From positions 1 to 64,000 of the forward strand of contig SVRV01000002.1 of NCBI GenBank assembly GCA_015064635.1: a stretch of DNA of 64,000 nt, in the 5' to 3' direction. Origin of the DNA: Oscillospiraceae bacterium (GTDB lineage Bacteria; Bacillota; Clostridia; Oscillospirales; SIG627). The notes under the pieces are model-generated. The model saw only the letters and a list, made by a program, of their open reading frames with translations. It was not told the DNA's origin and ran no database searches. Position numbers and translations under genes: made by a program. Below, one piece after another: positions 25,532 to 33,622 of the stretch; the stretch's first letter is position 1, and each line of letters starts with the position of its first letter.

Positions 25532-25618
25532 TCGATTCCCCTCGGATCCACCATTCACTTTCACGGAAAAGTGAGATAATAGCAAAATTACACCGAGCAA
25601 AACACTCGGTGTAATTTT
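25532..25618 (+). repeat. tmRNA 3' end plus flank: copy 4 (putative distal attR)
   Basis: TCGATTCCCCTCGGATCCAC plus CA (25532-25553) is a 22-nt exact match to the tmRNA 3' end. The related TTTCACG hairpin follows, then an exact 35-nt match to the ssrA terminator (25584-25618). Copies 1 and 4 therefore share both sequence blocks and enclose 13.8 kb. Confidence 0.85.
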
Positions 25619-25656
25619 ATATCGGAATTATAAATTTTTACGATGTTTATTTGGGT

Positions 25657-26754
25657 TTATACTAATGTTTGAAGTTTGTTTAAAACTTGTTTGAATTTTT
25701 CTTTCTGTTGGCACAAATGATAAAGACTTCGCTCATCTTTGAGATCTTCATTTATACTGTCCAATAATATTTTGCATCTAACTTCCGAATCTGATTTCGA
25801 TGTATTTTGTTTGTTATACTCAAGTTTATTTACAAGTAATGAGCTATGTTTTAGACAAGCAGGTAATGAATCAAAAGCAATTGTGTGTTCTGAACATTTT
25901 TCCAGACATTCCAGAGCCTCATCTATTTTGTTTTGTTTCAAAAGCAATATTGTTATATCCTCGTATGTATTTGCAAGACGAATATGCGAAAAGGCGTAGT
26001 CCTCTTTTTCGTACGCAGTTTCGTAGAAAGCAATTATCTTTTTCAACAGTTCTATTTTATCTATGTCAGAATATTCATCACTATCAACCATACAAGTAAC
26101 TACCTTCCGGAACAACCATATCAGTTTTTGAATTGTCTCTTGGCAATATTCAATTTTTTCTTTGCCGCTTAAAATTTCCGGTAAAACAGCTTCTTCGGTA
26201 TTATACATTGTAGGTAAATCTATTGAAAACTTGATTGCCTTATCAGTTTCATCATTTCTGTGCAAAGAAAGACACATATCTGACAAAGACTTACACCTTA
26301 TTTTGTTGTCTTTACAAAATTTCAAAATCGATTCATACAGTTCTATTGCCTGTGCATGATTTTCTTGTCTTTCTTCAGCCGTGTTGCCATACCTATCAAG
26401 AAAAACCGCTAAATCAGACATAATAAGAAAATCATTTGGGAAATTATGTAAACCTTCTCTTAATGCAGAAACACAGCCTTCAATGTTACCTTCCGAACTA
26501 TTTTTCCGAGCTCTCTGTAAAATCTCATTTCTTTTTTCTTTATAGTGTATTTCATTCATCCCAAAGAGTTCATCAATCGACACATTAAAAAAACTTGCTA
26601 TTGATGGTAAAAAAGTGATATCCGGATACCCCTCACCACGTTCCCACTTTGAAATTGCCTGAGAAGATACACCAATGAAAGTAGAAAGCTCCTCTTGTGT
26701 AATATCTTTTTCTTTTCTTAACCTTCTTAAATTCTCAGAAAATTTAATTTTCAT
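25657..26754 (-). CDS. XRE-family regulator with C-terminal helical repeat domain
   Basis: 365 aa. The helix-turn-helix at residues 7-65 reads LRRLRKEKDITQEELSTFIG, VSSQAISKWERGEGYPD. The rest is all-helical with pairs of repeats (AIELYESILKFC, IDEALECLEKCSEH) that resemble TPRs. Such proteins act as repressors or peptide-responsive regulators. It is monocistronic; no target can be named. The ATG at 26754 has AAGGAGA, so an upstream in-frame start is unlikely. Confidence 0.88.
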   Translation of the reverse strand: MKIKFSENLRRLRKEKDITQEELSTFIGVSSQAISKWERGEGYPDITFLPSIASFFNVSIDELFGMNEIHYKEKRNEILQRARKNSSEGNIEGCVSALREGLHNFPNDFLIMSDLAVFLDRYGNTAEERQENHAQAIELYESILKFCKDNKIRCKSLSDMCLSLHRNDETDKAIKFSIDLPTMYNTEEAVLPEILSGKEKIEYCQETIQKLIWLFRKVVTCMVDSDEYSDIDKIELLKKIIAFYETAYEKEDYAFSHIRLANTYEDITILLLKQNKIDEALECLEKCSEHTIAFDSLPACLKHSSLLVNKLEYNKQNTSKSDSEVRCKILLDSINEDLKDERSLYHLCQQKEKFKQVLNKLQTLV

Positions 26755-26802
26755 AAAATCTCCTTGTGCATATAAATAGTAAACAGCGCCGTTTCTGTAT
26801 AT

Positions 26803-26831
26803 ATTATACACTTCTACAATCAGTAAATCAA
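26803..26831 (-). promoter_or_regulatory. Promoter of the XRE regulator
   Basis: On the minus strand TTGATT (26826-26831), 17 bp, TATAAT (26803-26808). Confidence 0.75.
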
Positions 26832-26947
26832 TAAATGCATTGGCGGAAACAATTCTACGGAGCGTTTGTTTTAATTGTGTATTTTTAAAATTTCGTGTTT
26901 TTTAAGTGCAATATTTCAACTATGCCGAATTTTCATCTTATAATCAA

Positions 26948-26976
26948 TTGACATTATTATGTCAAATCATTATAAT
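26948..26976 (+). promoter_or_regulatory. Promoter of the DUF4186 gene
   Basis: TTGACA (26948-26953), 17 bp, TATAAT (26971-26976). The inverted repeat TTGACAT...ATGTCAA overlaps the -35 box and could be an operator. Confidence 0.8.
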
Positions 26977-27017
26977 GTACATGAGACAAAAATATTTGAT
27001 AAAGGTTATAAACCAAA

Positions 27018-27404
27018 ATGTCAACGATTAACGAAGCTTTGGATAAGCTCAGCAAATCTCAATTTCGTTCAAAATTTCATTTAAACGAAGCAGATAAAAA
27101 GTATATTATTGATAAAGGTACAGCTACAATTAAATCTCATGCAGAAGAATTTGTCCGCTTACGGCTTGCACCCGCTTCACCTAAAAATGACGGTAAACAG
27201 ACACCTATGCGGGGACATCCTGTGTTTGTTGCTCAGCATGCTTGTGCTTGCTGTTGCCGTGGGTGTCTAAAAAAATGGTACAATGTTCCACAAGGCGTAG
27301 AATTATCAGATGAACAACAAAAGCGTATCGTAAACCTTATCCTGGCATGGATTGAAAAAGAGATGAAATCAACCAAGCATTATACAAAAATTCCGAGTCG
27401 ATAA
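27018..27404 (+). CDS. DUF4186 family protein
   Basis: A 128-aa cytoplasmic protein of DUF4186. The family core is plain: LSKSQFRSKFHLNEADKKYI, NDGKQTPMRGHPVFVAQHA and CACCCRGCLKKWYNVP. The conserved HA...CCRGC cluster suggests metal binding. Its function is not known. It is monocistronic between its own promoter and a bidirectional terminator, next to the microcompartment locus but facing it. Confidence 0.9.
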   Translation: MSTINEALDKLSKSQFRSKFHLNEADKKYIIDKGTATIKSHAEEFVRLRLAPASPKNDGKQTPMRGHPVFVAQHACACCCRGCLKKWYNVPQGVELSDEQQKRIVNLILAWIEKEMKSTKHYTKIPSR

Positions 27405-27420
27405 AGACTCGGAATTTATT
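27388..27420. terminator. Bidirectional terminator between the DUF4186 gene and the microcompartment operon
   Basis: AAATTCCGAGTC/GACTCGGAATTT, a 12-bp stem. The DUF4186 stop codon lies in the loop. T-rich flanks on both strands allow it to end the microcompartment operon as well. Confidence 0.88.
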
Positions 27421-28068
27421 TTAGTCATTTGAAACGATTTTAACTTTGCATCCGTTACCTATTCCGCAAGCATTTGCGTCATCCGTATCAAGGTGCATTT
27501 CAAGTGCGAATTTATCACTTACACGAACCTGTACGTCATAAAGAGTGGTTCTCTTGCCGTCACCTTTAGCAGAAACCGCAACGTATTCGCCATCCTTTAC
27601 GCCGAAACGCTTACCGTCTTCAAGACTCATATGTATGTGACGATTTGCAAGAATACATCCCTCTTTAAGCGTTACAATACCCTTAGGACCTACAATTGTT
27701 ACAGGTGCCGAACCTTCAATCTTACCCGATTCTCTTACCGGAGGCTTTACCTTAAGAGTAAATGAATCAGTTCTTGAAATTTCAACCTGAGACTCTTTTC
27801 TCACGGGACCAAGAACTCGTACACCCTCGATTGACTTCAACGAAGGGCCAATCAATGTAAGCTGTTCCTTGCATGCATATTGACCTGGCTGTGAGAGATC
27901 TTTAAGCTTTGTAAGTTCATATCCCTTGCCAAAAAGTATTTCAAGATGCTCTTGAGAAAGATGGATATGTCTGTTGGACACACCAACAGGAACAAGATTA
28001 TCCTCCGCTTCGCAGCCGGATATAACTTTTTGTACTATTTCTGTAATTACTTTTACATCAAATTCCAT
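27421..28068 (-). CDS. pduL: Microcompartment phosphotransacylase PduL
   Basis: A 215-aa zinc enzyme that turns propionyl-CoA and phosphate into propionyl-phosphate and recycles CoA inside the shell. Two PduL half-barrels: VPVGVSNRHIHLSQEHLE and ILANRHIHMSLEDG carry the metal-binding HIH motifs. The first 17 residues (MEFDVKVITEIVQKVIS) form an amphipathic helix typical of cargo-encapsulation peptides. The ATG at 28068 follows AGGAGA; a longer in-frame extension overlaps pduP and is not used. It is the last gene of the operon. Confidence 0.95.
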   Translation of the reverse strand: MEFDVKVITEIVQKVISGCEAEDNLVPVGVSNRHIHLSQEHLEILFGKGYELTKLKDLSQPGQYACKEQLTLIGPSLKSIEGVRVLGPVRKESQVEISRTDSFTLKVKPPVRESGKIEGSAPVTIVGPKGIVTLKEGCILANRHIHMSLEDGKRFGVKDGEYVAVSAKGDGKRTTLYDVQVRVSDKFALEMHLDTDDANACGIGNGCKVKIVSND

Positions 28069-28081
28069 TTTCTTTCTCCTA

Positions 28082-29530
28082 TCAGATAATTCTGAAGCTG
28101 TCTGCAAGAACACATCTTCGCTGTCTGGTGAAGCTTCTTGCAGAAGTAATTCCCTCACCGGTAGGACCTGCGATTGTAAATGTTGTATGTCCTTCTCCGC
28201 CAAAGCCTATACCGGCATACGAAGGAGCATTCTTAACAAATATTGTTGTCTCAACAGCCTTAGCAAACTTTGAAAGATTATCTATATTCTTTGAGTGCAT
28301 ATGCGCTGTATGACGGCATCCATGTTCAGCCTTAACAGCAAGTTCAACTGCTTGGTCTATATTATCAACTCTTACGATAGGAAGAATAGGCATCATAAGC
28401 TCGTGCTGAACAAAGTCATGCTCGAAAGGAACTTCACAGATAATACATCTGATATCCTTGCTAACTTCAATACCAATCATCTTAAGAATAACGTCTGCAT
28501 TTCTGCCAACACAATCGCGGTTTACAACTTTGGATGTCTTTCCTGCTTTATTTGTTTTCTCCTGAAGAACAATCTTTGCAAGAGCATCTGCCTGCTCGGG
28601 TGTTATCATATATGAACCCGCCTTCTTCATACCGCTGATAAGCTCATCAGCAATATTTCTGAAAGCAAATACTTCCTTTTCTGCTATACAAGGAAGGTTG
28701 TTATCAAATGTACAGCCGTCTATAATATCCTTTGCTGCCTTAGCAATATCCGCAGTATCATCAACGATTACGGGAGGGTTACCGGCTCCTGCACCGATAG
28801 CCTTCTTGCCGGACGAAAGAACAGCTTTAACAACACCGGGACCACCTGTACATACAAGAAGTTTGATAAGAGGATGAGACTGCATAATAGCGGCAGAATC
28901 AAGTGTAGGCTTATCCATTGAGCAAACAAGTACATCAGGACCACCTGCTGCCTTGGACGCTCTGTTAACGAGGTCAACAGCGTAGTTGGAAGTAGCGATA
29001 GCATTAGGATGAGGATTGAATACAACACCGTTACCTGCTGCAATCATTCCGATTGAATTACAAATTACTGTTTCACTGGGGTTAGTACTGGGAGTAATTG
29101 CTCCAACAACTCCGAAAGGTGCCATCTCAATAAGTGTGAGACCATCATCACCTGTCTTTGCGTTAGAAACAATATCTTCCGTGCCCGGTGTCTTGTTAGC
29201 AACGAGAATGTGCTTAAGCTTTTTATGCTCAACTCGTCCCATTCCTGTTTCGGCAACACCGATTTCAGCCATAATAGGAGCTTCGGCAATTGTAAGACGT
29301 CTGATCTCGGTAATTATCTTCTCTCTCTTTTCTACCGACATATCTCTTACAGCCTTATAGCCTTTATTAGCGGCATCTATAGCTTCATTCATATCACTAT
29401 AAACACCGATAAGCTTTCTTCCGTTGTACTGTGTTGAATCCCATGTAGCCTTAGAAGTAGAGCCTGACTGCATAGCGCCTATAACTTTTTCAACGATAGT
29501 CTTAATTTCATTTTCGGTAATCTGAGCCAT
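28082..29530 (-). CDS. pduP: Microcompartment CoA-acylating propionaldehyde dehydrogenase PduP
   Basis: A 482-aa NAD-dependent enzyme that oxidises propionaldehyde to propionyl-CoA in the lumen. It has an N-terminal encapsulation helix (ENEIKTIVEKVIGAM, residues 6-20). The catalytic Cys281 lies in FDNNLPCIAEKEVF, and FGVVGAITPSTNPSET forms part of the cofactor site. Length is usual for PduP/EutE. Between it and pduL only 13 bp remain, so they are co-translated. Confidence 0.95.
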   Translation of the reverse strand: MAQITENEIKTIVEKVIGAMQSGSTSKATWDSTQYNGRKLIGVYSDMNEAIDAANKGYKAVRDMSVEKREKIITEIRRLTIAEAPIMAEIGVAETGMGRVEHKKLKHILVANKTPGTEDIVSNAKTGDDGLTLIEMAPFGVVGAITPSTNPSETVICNSIGMIAAGNGVVFNPHPNAIATSNYAVDLVNRASKAAGGPDVLVCSMDKPTLDSAAIMQSHPLIKLLVCTGGPGVVKAVLSSGKKAIGAGAGNPPVIVDDTADIAKAAKDIIDGCTFDNNLPCIAEKEVFAFRNIADELISGMKKAGSYMITPEQADALAKIVLQEKTNKAGKTSKVVNRDCVGRNADVILKMIGIEVSKDIRCIICEVPFEHDFVQHELMMPILPIVRVDNIDQAVELAVKAEHGCRHTAHMHSKNIDNLSKFAKAVETTIFVKNAPSYAGIGFGGEGHTTFTIAGPTGEGITSARSFTRQRRCVLADSFRII

Positions 29531-29560
29531 AATATCAATCCTTTCAATATCAATTAACGG

Positions 29561-30319
29561 TCAATAAATCAACTCGATATTTTTTCTTTCAAATTCTTTG
29601 ATACAATCCGCAGAAGGCTTTGCATCGGTAACAATGATGTCAATGTCTTCAAGCTCGCATATTTTTACAAAAGATACTTTATCAAATTTTGTATTATCAA
29701 CAGCTAACACAATTTTATTTGCGCTTTTTAAAAAACATTTCTTCAAATGAGCATTATTCTCGCGGGTATCTGTTATACCCTTTTCAATATCAAGCCCTTT
29801 ACAAGACATAACTGCATAATCAGCGTGGTAATTCGATACAGCTGAAATTGCAGATGAACTCAAAAACGACATAGAATCCTGGCTGTATGCACCGCCGGTT
29901 GAAATAACACGCCAATCATTTGATGCAGGAAGATCTAAAAGTATTTCAACTGAATTTGTAATAAGAGTCAAATTGTGCTTCGAGAAAATACTCTTAACAG
30001 TAAACAAAGCCGTAGTACTAGCATCAAGCATAATACTGTCACCGTCTTGTATAAGATTTCCTATCTTTTCAGCTATGTATTTTTTTCCGCTTACATTGGT
30101 TAATTTTCTAACAGTATACGGCAATTCTGCTGTCATATTATCGCTTTTGACTGCACCGCCGTATGTTTTCTTGGCGAATCCCTCACGCTCAAGCTTTTCA
30201 AGGTCACGTCTTATTGTTTCTTCGGTAACATTATAAAACAAAGCTAAATCACTGACAATGACCTTGCCATCAAGCATAAGCTTAGACAGTATTTCGTTTT
30301 TTCTTTCAATAGGTAACAT
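29561..30319 (-). CDS. DeoR-family transcriptional regulator of the microcompartment locus
   Basis: 252 aa. N-terminal HTH: ERKNEILSKLMLDGKVIVSD and VTEETIRRDLEKLEREGFAK. The C-terminal DeoR sensor domain has DSIMLDASTTALFTV and the signature AVDNTKFDKVSFVKI. It probably senses a phosphorylated deoxysugar such as fuculose or rhamnulose 1-phosphate and controls the two promoters at 36.55 and 40.79 kb. It is inside the operon, between the pduT-like gene and pduP, which suggests autoregulation. Confidence 0.92.
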   Translation of the reverse strand: MLPIERKNEILSKLMLDGKVIVSDLALFYNVTEETIRRDLEKLEREGFAKKTYGGAVKSDNMTAELPYTVRKLTNVSGKKYIAEKIGNLIQDGDSIMLDASTTALFTVKSIFSKHNLTLITNSVEILLDLPASNDWRVISTGGAYSQDSMSFLSSSAISAVSNYHADYAVMSCKGLDIEKGITDTRENNAHLKKCFLKSANKIVLAVDNTKFDKVSFVKICELEDIDIIVTDAKPSADCIKEFERKNIELIY

Positions 30320-30328
30320 TATATCACC

Positions 30329-30877
30329 TTAAAGAATATTCTTCCACAGTTTTTCATCTGGACCTGCAATAACTGAACTATCAAGGAACATTCCGTTACC
30401 TCCAGCACCTGCAATAGCCTTATCTATAGCTGCAGAGACAGCAGAAACTTCACCGGTAAGAAGCAGGTAAGATTTTCCGCACATTCCTCTGGCAAGTCTA
30501 AGTTCTATCAAATCAACTATGGCAGTCTTTGCAGCTGTATCAGCTGCTACAATTGCAGAAGCAACCGAATACGTTTCAAGAATACCAAGTGCCTTGGGAT
30601 TCTGAATCTCAATTGTTCCGTAAATAGCTCCAAACAAAGACTCGTGGGGATTACCCAACACAAATGTGTCAATCAAATGCTCTGTTGCGTGGTTAGAAGC
30701 CGCATCAACAGCCGCACGTACTGCACTGAGGTCACCCTCAATAAGTACAAAATATTTTCCGGGACAAACTGTTTCGGCATGAATTATATCAACTTCCGCT
30801 GTCTTAACCATAATATCGGCCGCAGTTATACCCGACGAAACTGTTTTAAATTCTACAAGACCTATAGCCTTACTCAT
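30329..30877 (-). CDS. pduT: PduT-like tandem-domain (BMC-T) shell protein with candidate Fe-S cysteine
   Basis: A 182-aa shell trimer with two BMC domains (IGLVEFKTVSSGITAADIMV and LGILETYSVASAIVAADTAA). Cys38 in ETVCPGKYFVL is at the position where PduT binds a [4Fe-4S] cluster in the central pore. It would pass electrons or a cluster across the shell, with the PduS/RnfC-like protein encoded just upstream as partner. Its start shares one base with the stop of that gene. Confidence 0.92.
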   Translation of the reverse strand: MSKAIGLVEFKTVSSGITAADIMVKTAEVDIIHAETVCPGKYFVLIEGDLSAVRAAVDAASNHATEHLIDTFVLGNPHESLFGAIYGTIEIQNPKALGILETYSVASAIVAADTAAKTAIVDLIELRLARGMCGKSYLLLTGEVSAVSAAIDKAIAGAGGNGMFLDSSVIAGPDEKLWKNIL

Positions 30878-32220
30878 TAACTATTACCTCTCTCGGATGT
30901 AATGATTATACATTTCTGATTTATATCTTTTACAGTACCGCAAATAGATGCGTGGATGTTTACTCCCAATTTATCCTTATCAGCAGCTGCAACAACCTGA
31001 CCAATTTGCACACTGTCACCAACTTTTACAACGGGTACAGCCGGTGCACCTATATGCTGAGAAAGCATTATTCTTACTTCACTGGGTTCAAGCTTAGTAT
31101 CAAATATAGGAGCCTTTACATTGTACTTATTAAGTCCCAATCTTGAACGAAGTCTGGCAAGAGGAACTCTTCTGAAAGAACGAGCTTTAGGCACACCTGA
31201 AAGTTTAGCATCTTTAGGCGGTGTTACCCCAGCAGCTCTCATACCACGCTTAAATGCATCAATAAGCGCCTTAGGAGAAAGTCCCTGCTGGCATGAATAC
31301 ATCTCACAAAGCCCACAACCGCAGCAAAACATTGCATCAAGATAAGGCTTAACCTTCACAGTATCATTATTCGAAACAACTCTCATGAACTCATGAGGCT
31401 CAATCGGGTGTCCTAAGAGATACCGAGGACAAAGGTCAGTACAAAACCTACACTGACAGCATGATGCCATTGTACGCTTTAAATCAACTATCGGCTTTAC
31501 TTTCTTACGCATTACAACATAGTGATTCTGAGGAAGTACTATAATTGCATTAGTTGTCTTAGTTACATAATCATTAGGAGAACCAAGAGAACCCATCATA
31601 GGACCTCCAAGAACATATGCCGCATCCTCGACAGTCTCTCCACCGCTGAGTTTAATAACTTCAGAAAGTTTTGTTCCAATAGGAACAAGAAAAGTTCCGG
31701 GATTCTTTACTTCACCTGTTACTGTAACATACTTCTGTGTAACAGGTGTATTATTCTTTATTGCGTTATATACATTATAAATAGTCTCAACGTTAAAGAC
31801 TGTAACACCGACAGATGAGGGAATCGCACCCGGTGCAACTACCCTTCCTGTTGCTTCATAAATCAAAACAACCTCATCACCTGCGGGATAAATTTCATCA
31901 AGTTTACAAATAGATATATTTTTGAACGAAGCAAGCTCACCTTCAACAGCAGCTATAGCGTTTTTATATACTGCTTTTAAAGCGATAATAATACTTTCTG
32001 CTTCGATTGTTTGCGCAATCAAATCAAGCGCCCACATAATTTCGTAGGCATTCTTTTCTAAAAGCTGTCTGTGAAGCTTCAAAAGAGGCTCGCATTCAGC
32101 ACAGTTTAAAATTAATGTATCAACTTTTTTATTAAGTTTTGCGTAAGACGGGAATCCGGCACCTCCGGCACCAACAATTCCGGCATCACGCATTGCAATT
32201 TTCAGTTCATCAAAATTCAT
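30877..32220 (-). CDS. PduS/RnfC-like Fe-S flavoprotein
   Basis: 447 aa. The N-terminal RnfC/Nqo1-like NAD(FMN)-binding part has GAGGAGFPSYAKL, ILNCAECEPLL and GAIPSSVGVTVFNVET. Two [4Fe-4S] sites, CCQCRFCTDLCP and CCGCGLCEMYSC, lie around residues 255-310, followed by a barrel-sandwich C-terminus. In Pdu systems PduS reduces cobalamin. A B12-independent compartment needs no such step, so here it more likely handles NADH or supplies electrons through the PduT-like pore. It overlaps eutN by 4 bp. Confidence 0.92.
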   Translation of the reverse strand: MNFDELKIAMRDAGIVGAGGAGFPSYAKLNKKVDTLILNCAECEPLLKLHRQLLEKNAYEIMWALDLIAQTIEAESIIIALKAVYKNAIAAVEGELASFKNISICKLDEIYPAGDEVVLIYEATGRVVAPGAIPSSVGVTVFNVETIYNVYNAIKNNTPVTQKYVTVTGEVKNPGTFLVPIGTKLSEVIKLSGGETVEDAAYVLGGPMMGSLGSPNDYVTKTTNAIIVLPQNHYVVMRKKVKPIVDLKRTMASCCQCRFCTDLCPRYLLGHPIEPHEFMRVVSNNDTVKVKPYLDAMFCCGCGLCEMYSCQQGLSPKALIDAFKRGMRAAGVTPPKDAKLSGVPKARSFRRVPLARLRSRLGLNKYNVKAPIFDTKLEPSEVRIMLSQHIGAPAVPVVKVGDSVQIGQVVAAADKDKLGVNIHASICGTVKDINQKCIIITSERGNS

Positions 32221-32498
32221 TTCTTCGGTACTCCTGACAATCCTACACCATCATCAACTATTCCAACAATCGCAGCATCAATCGGAGCTGTATCCATACC
32301 GCACCCGATTCTGGCTGCACTTCCAAGAGCCACAAGAACAATCTCGCCGATTCCCGCACCGATATTGTCAACCGCAACTATTCTATTTTTCGTATCACCT
32401 ATCACTTCAAGAGGTTCCACAAGCATAAACTTGTTACCTACAAGATTATCATTTTTGCGAGTTGATACTATGCTTCCGATTACTTTTCCGACGATCAT
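32217..32498 (-). CDS. eutN: EutN/CcmL-type pentameric vertex shell protein (BMC-P)
   Basis: 93 aa, forms pentamers that cap shell vertices. Family sequence: MIVGKVIGSIVSTRK at the N-terminus, FMLVEPLEV, VAVDNIGAGIGEIVLVALGSAAR and DAAIVGIVD. It follows a long hairpin and AAAGGAATG. Low vertex stoichiometry compared with the hexamers upstream fits a drop in expression after that hairpin. Confidence 0.93.
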   Translation of the reverse strand: MIVGKVIGSIVSTRKNDNLVGNKFMLVEPLEVIGDTKNRIVAVDNIGAGIGEIVLVALGSAARIGCGMDTAPIDAAIVGIVDDGVGLSGVPKK

Positions 32499-32535
32499 TT
32501 GTTACATTCCTTTCAAATTAGGTTAATAGATGGTC

Positions 32536-32568
32536 GTTCTCTTCCCAATCCGAAGATTGGGAAGAGAA
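32536..32568 (-). promoter_or_regulatory. UUCG-tetraloop hairpin between shell gene and eutN
   Basis: On the minus strand a nearly perfect 14-bp stem, TTCTCTTCCCAATC/GATTGGGAAGAGAA, is closed by C(TTCG)G, the most stable tetraloop. There is no T run behind it. It is better read as an mRNA-stabilising or processing hairpin that protects the shell-protein messages from 3' decay than as a terminator. Confidence 0.7.
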
Positions 32569-32580
32569 TCAAATTAGCAA

Positions 32581-32859
32581 TTACTTAATGATGGGAAGAA
32601 TCTTCTCAACATCAGCATGAGGTCTGGGGATTACGTGAATAGCAACTACCTCTCCGAGTTTAGCTGCTGCTGCTCCGCCTGCCTCTGTTGCAGCATTAAC
32701 TGCTCCAACATCGCCTCTTACCATAACAGATACGAGACCGCTACCGATCTTCTCTGTTCCGATGAGAGTTACATTTGCTGCCTTTACCATTGCATCTGCT
32801 GCTTCGATTGCTGCAACAAGACCTCTGGTTTCTACCATTCCAAGTGCTTCAAGTGCCAT
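32581..32859 (-). CDS. PduA/PduJ-type hexameric shell protein (BMC-H), copy 2
   Basis: 92 aa, a single BMC domain: [54 protein letters not shown]. It tiles the facets; the KIGSGL loop lines the pore. The protein differs from the BMC domain of the gene just upstream at a handful of positions (for example [10 protein letters not shown] against [10 protein letters not shown]). DNA identity is very high, even in the ribosome binding site GGAGGAAAGAAAA. This marks a recent tandem duplication or gene conversion. Confidence 0.95.
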   Translation of the reverse strand: MALEALGMVETRGLVAAIEAADAMVKAANVTLIGTEKIGSGLVSVMVRGDVGAVNAATEAGGAAAAKLGEVVAIHVIPRPHADVEKILPIIK

Positions 32860-32896
32860 TTTTCTTTCCTCCTGAAAATTTATTTATTTTATTTGC

Positions 32897-33313
32897 TTAC
32901 TTAATAATGGGGAGAATCTTCTCAACATCTGCATGGGGTCTGGGGATTACGTGAATTGCCACGATCTCACCAAGCTTTGATGCTGCTGCTCCACCTGCTT
33001 CTGTTGCAGCCTTAACTGCTCCAACGTCACCTCTTACCATAACAGATACGAGACCGCTACCGATCTTCTCTGTTCCGATGAGAGTTACATTTGCTGCCTT
33101 TACCATTGCATCTGCTGCTTCGATTGCTGCAACAAGACCTCTGGTTTCTACCATTCCAAGTGCTTCAAGTGCCATTTTTCTTTCCTCCTTGATTTCAACT
33201 GCTGCCTTTTCATCAACTACAGCAACAGTTTCTTTTGTTTCTGTATTTATATCGTTATTTTTTGTAACCTTTTCAGGTGCGCTCTTTTTAGGAGCTGACT
33301 TTTTACGTTCCAT
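32897..33313 (-). CDS. BMC-H shell protein with 46-residue charged N-terminal extension and internal start
   Basis: 138 aa if read from ATG 33313 (GGAG upstream). Residues 1-46 are Lys/Glu-rich and presumably disordered ([20 protein letters not shown] and on); the BMC domain starts with [13 protein letters not shown]. Codons for KEERK form AAGGAGGAAAGA, an ideal ribosome binding site for an internal ATG at 33175. That start gives a standard 92-aa PduA-type protein. Two isoforms from one gene are therefore likely. The extension could reach into the lumen or the cytoplasm as a linker or anchor. Confidence 0.9.
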   Translation of the reverse strand: MERKKSAPKKSAPEKVTKNNDINTETKETVAVVDEKAAVEIKEERKMALEALGMVETRGLVAAIEAADAMVKAANVTLIGTEKIGSGLVSVMVRGDVGAVKAATEAGGAAASKLGEIVAIHVIPRPHADVEKILPIIK

Positions 33314-33324
33314 CGCTATTCTCC

Positions 33325-33609
33325 TTATTTTTTAAGCCTTGCGGCACTGAGATTTACGATACGCATCGTTTCTTCGTGGGGATTTGCTATAACAAGACTC
33401 GCAACGGGCTTCTTAATAGCTCTTGCAACAGCATTTTCAACTGCCGCAGTTACTGCTGAAACATCACCTTGTACTATAATAGTAACAAGTCTGCCACCCA
33501 TCTTACGTTCCCATGTAACAAGCTCTACATCTGCTGACTTACACATGATATCAAGTGCATCAACAGCAGCCGTAACGCCTGAGACTTCAATAAATCCAAG
33601 TGAATTCAT
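33325..33609 (-). CDS. Hexameric shell protein (BMC-H), variant
   Basis: 94 aa, one BMC domain: [53 protein letters not shown]. It differs clearly from the PduA-type copies, so it probably forms facets with another pore. The ATG at 33609 follows AAGGAGGGG. A 9-residue in-frame extension is not needed. It lies 11 bp before the extended BMC-H gene. Confidence 0.92.
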   Translation of the reverse strand: MNSLGFIEVSGVTAAVDALDIMCKSADVELVTWERKMGGRLVTIIVQGDVSAVTAAVENAVARAIKKPVASLVIANPHEETMRIVNLSAARLKK

Positions 33610-33622
33610 TCTCGTCCCCTCC

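Larger units (their letters stand above)
25104..25656. other. Gene-free stretch with att-like repeats
   Basis: No convincing gene. From left to right: AT-rich sequence, the 142-bp repeat ending in tmRNA 3' copy 3 (25228-25369) and a 168-bp structured segment with several inverted repeats. The last parts are tmRNA 3' copy 4 (25532-25553), a hairpin and a second copy of the ssrA terminator (25584-25618). A minus-strand open frame across it (25322-25600) has the odd composition of a frame through structured repeat DNA. Confidence 0.7.

Noticed and set aside
25322-25600. Open frame of 92 codons on the minus strand through the att-like repeats
   Set aside because: It runs across several inverted repeats and the tmRNA copies. 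It is better explained as repeat DNA than as a gene.
30877-32220. Corrin-ring reductase (PduS) role
   Set aside because: No B12-dependent dehydratase or adenosyltransferase is in the locus, so cobalamin reduction has no target here. A general electron-transfer role is preferred.
32897-33175. CRISPR or other short repeat array suggested by repeated sequence at 32.6-33.2 kb
   Set aside because: The repetition is two copies of a shell gene. No regularly spaced short repeats occur anywhere in the window.
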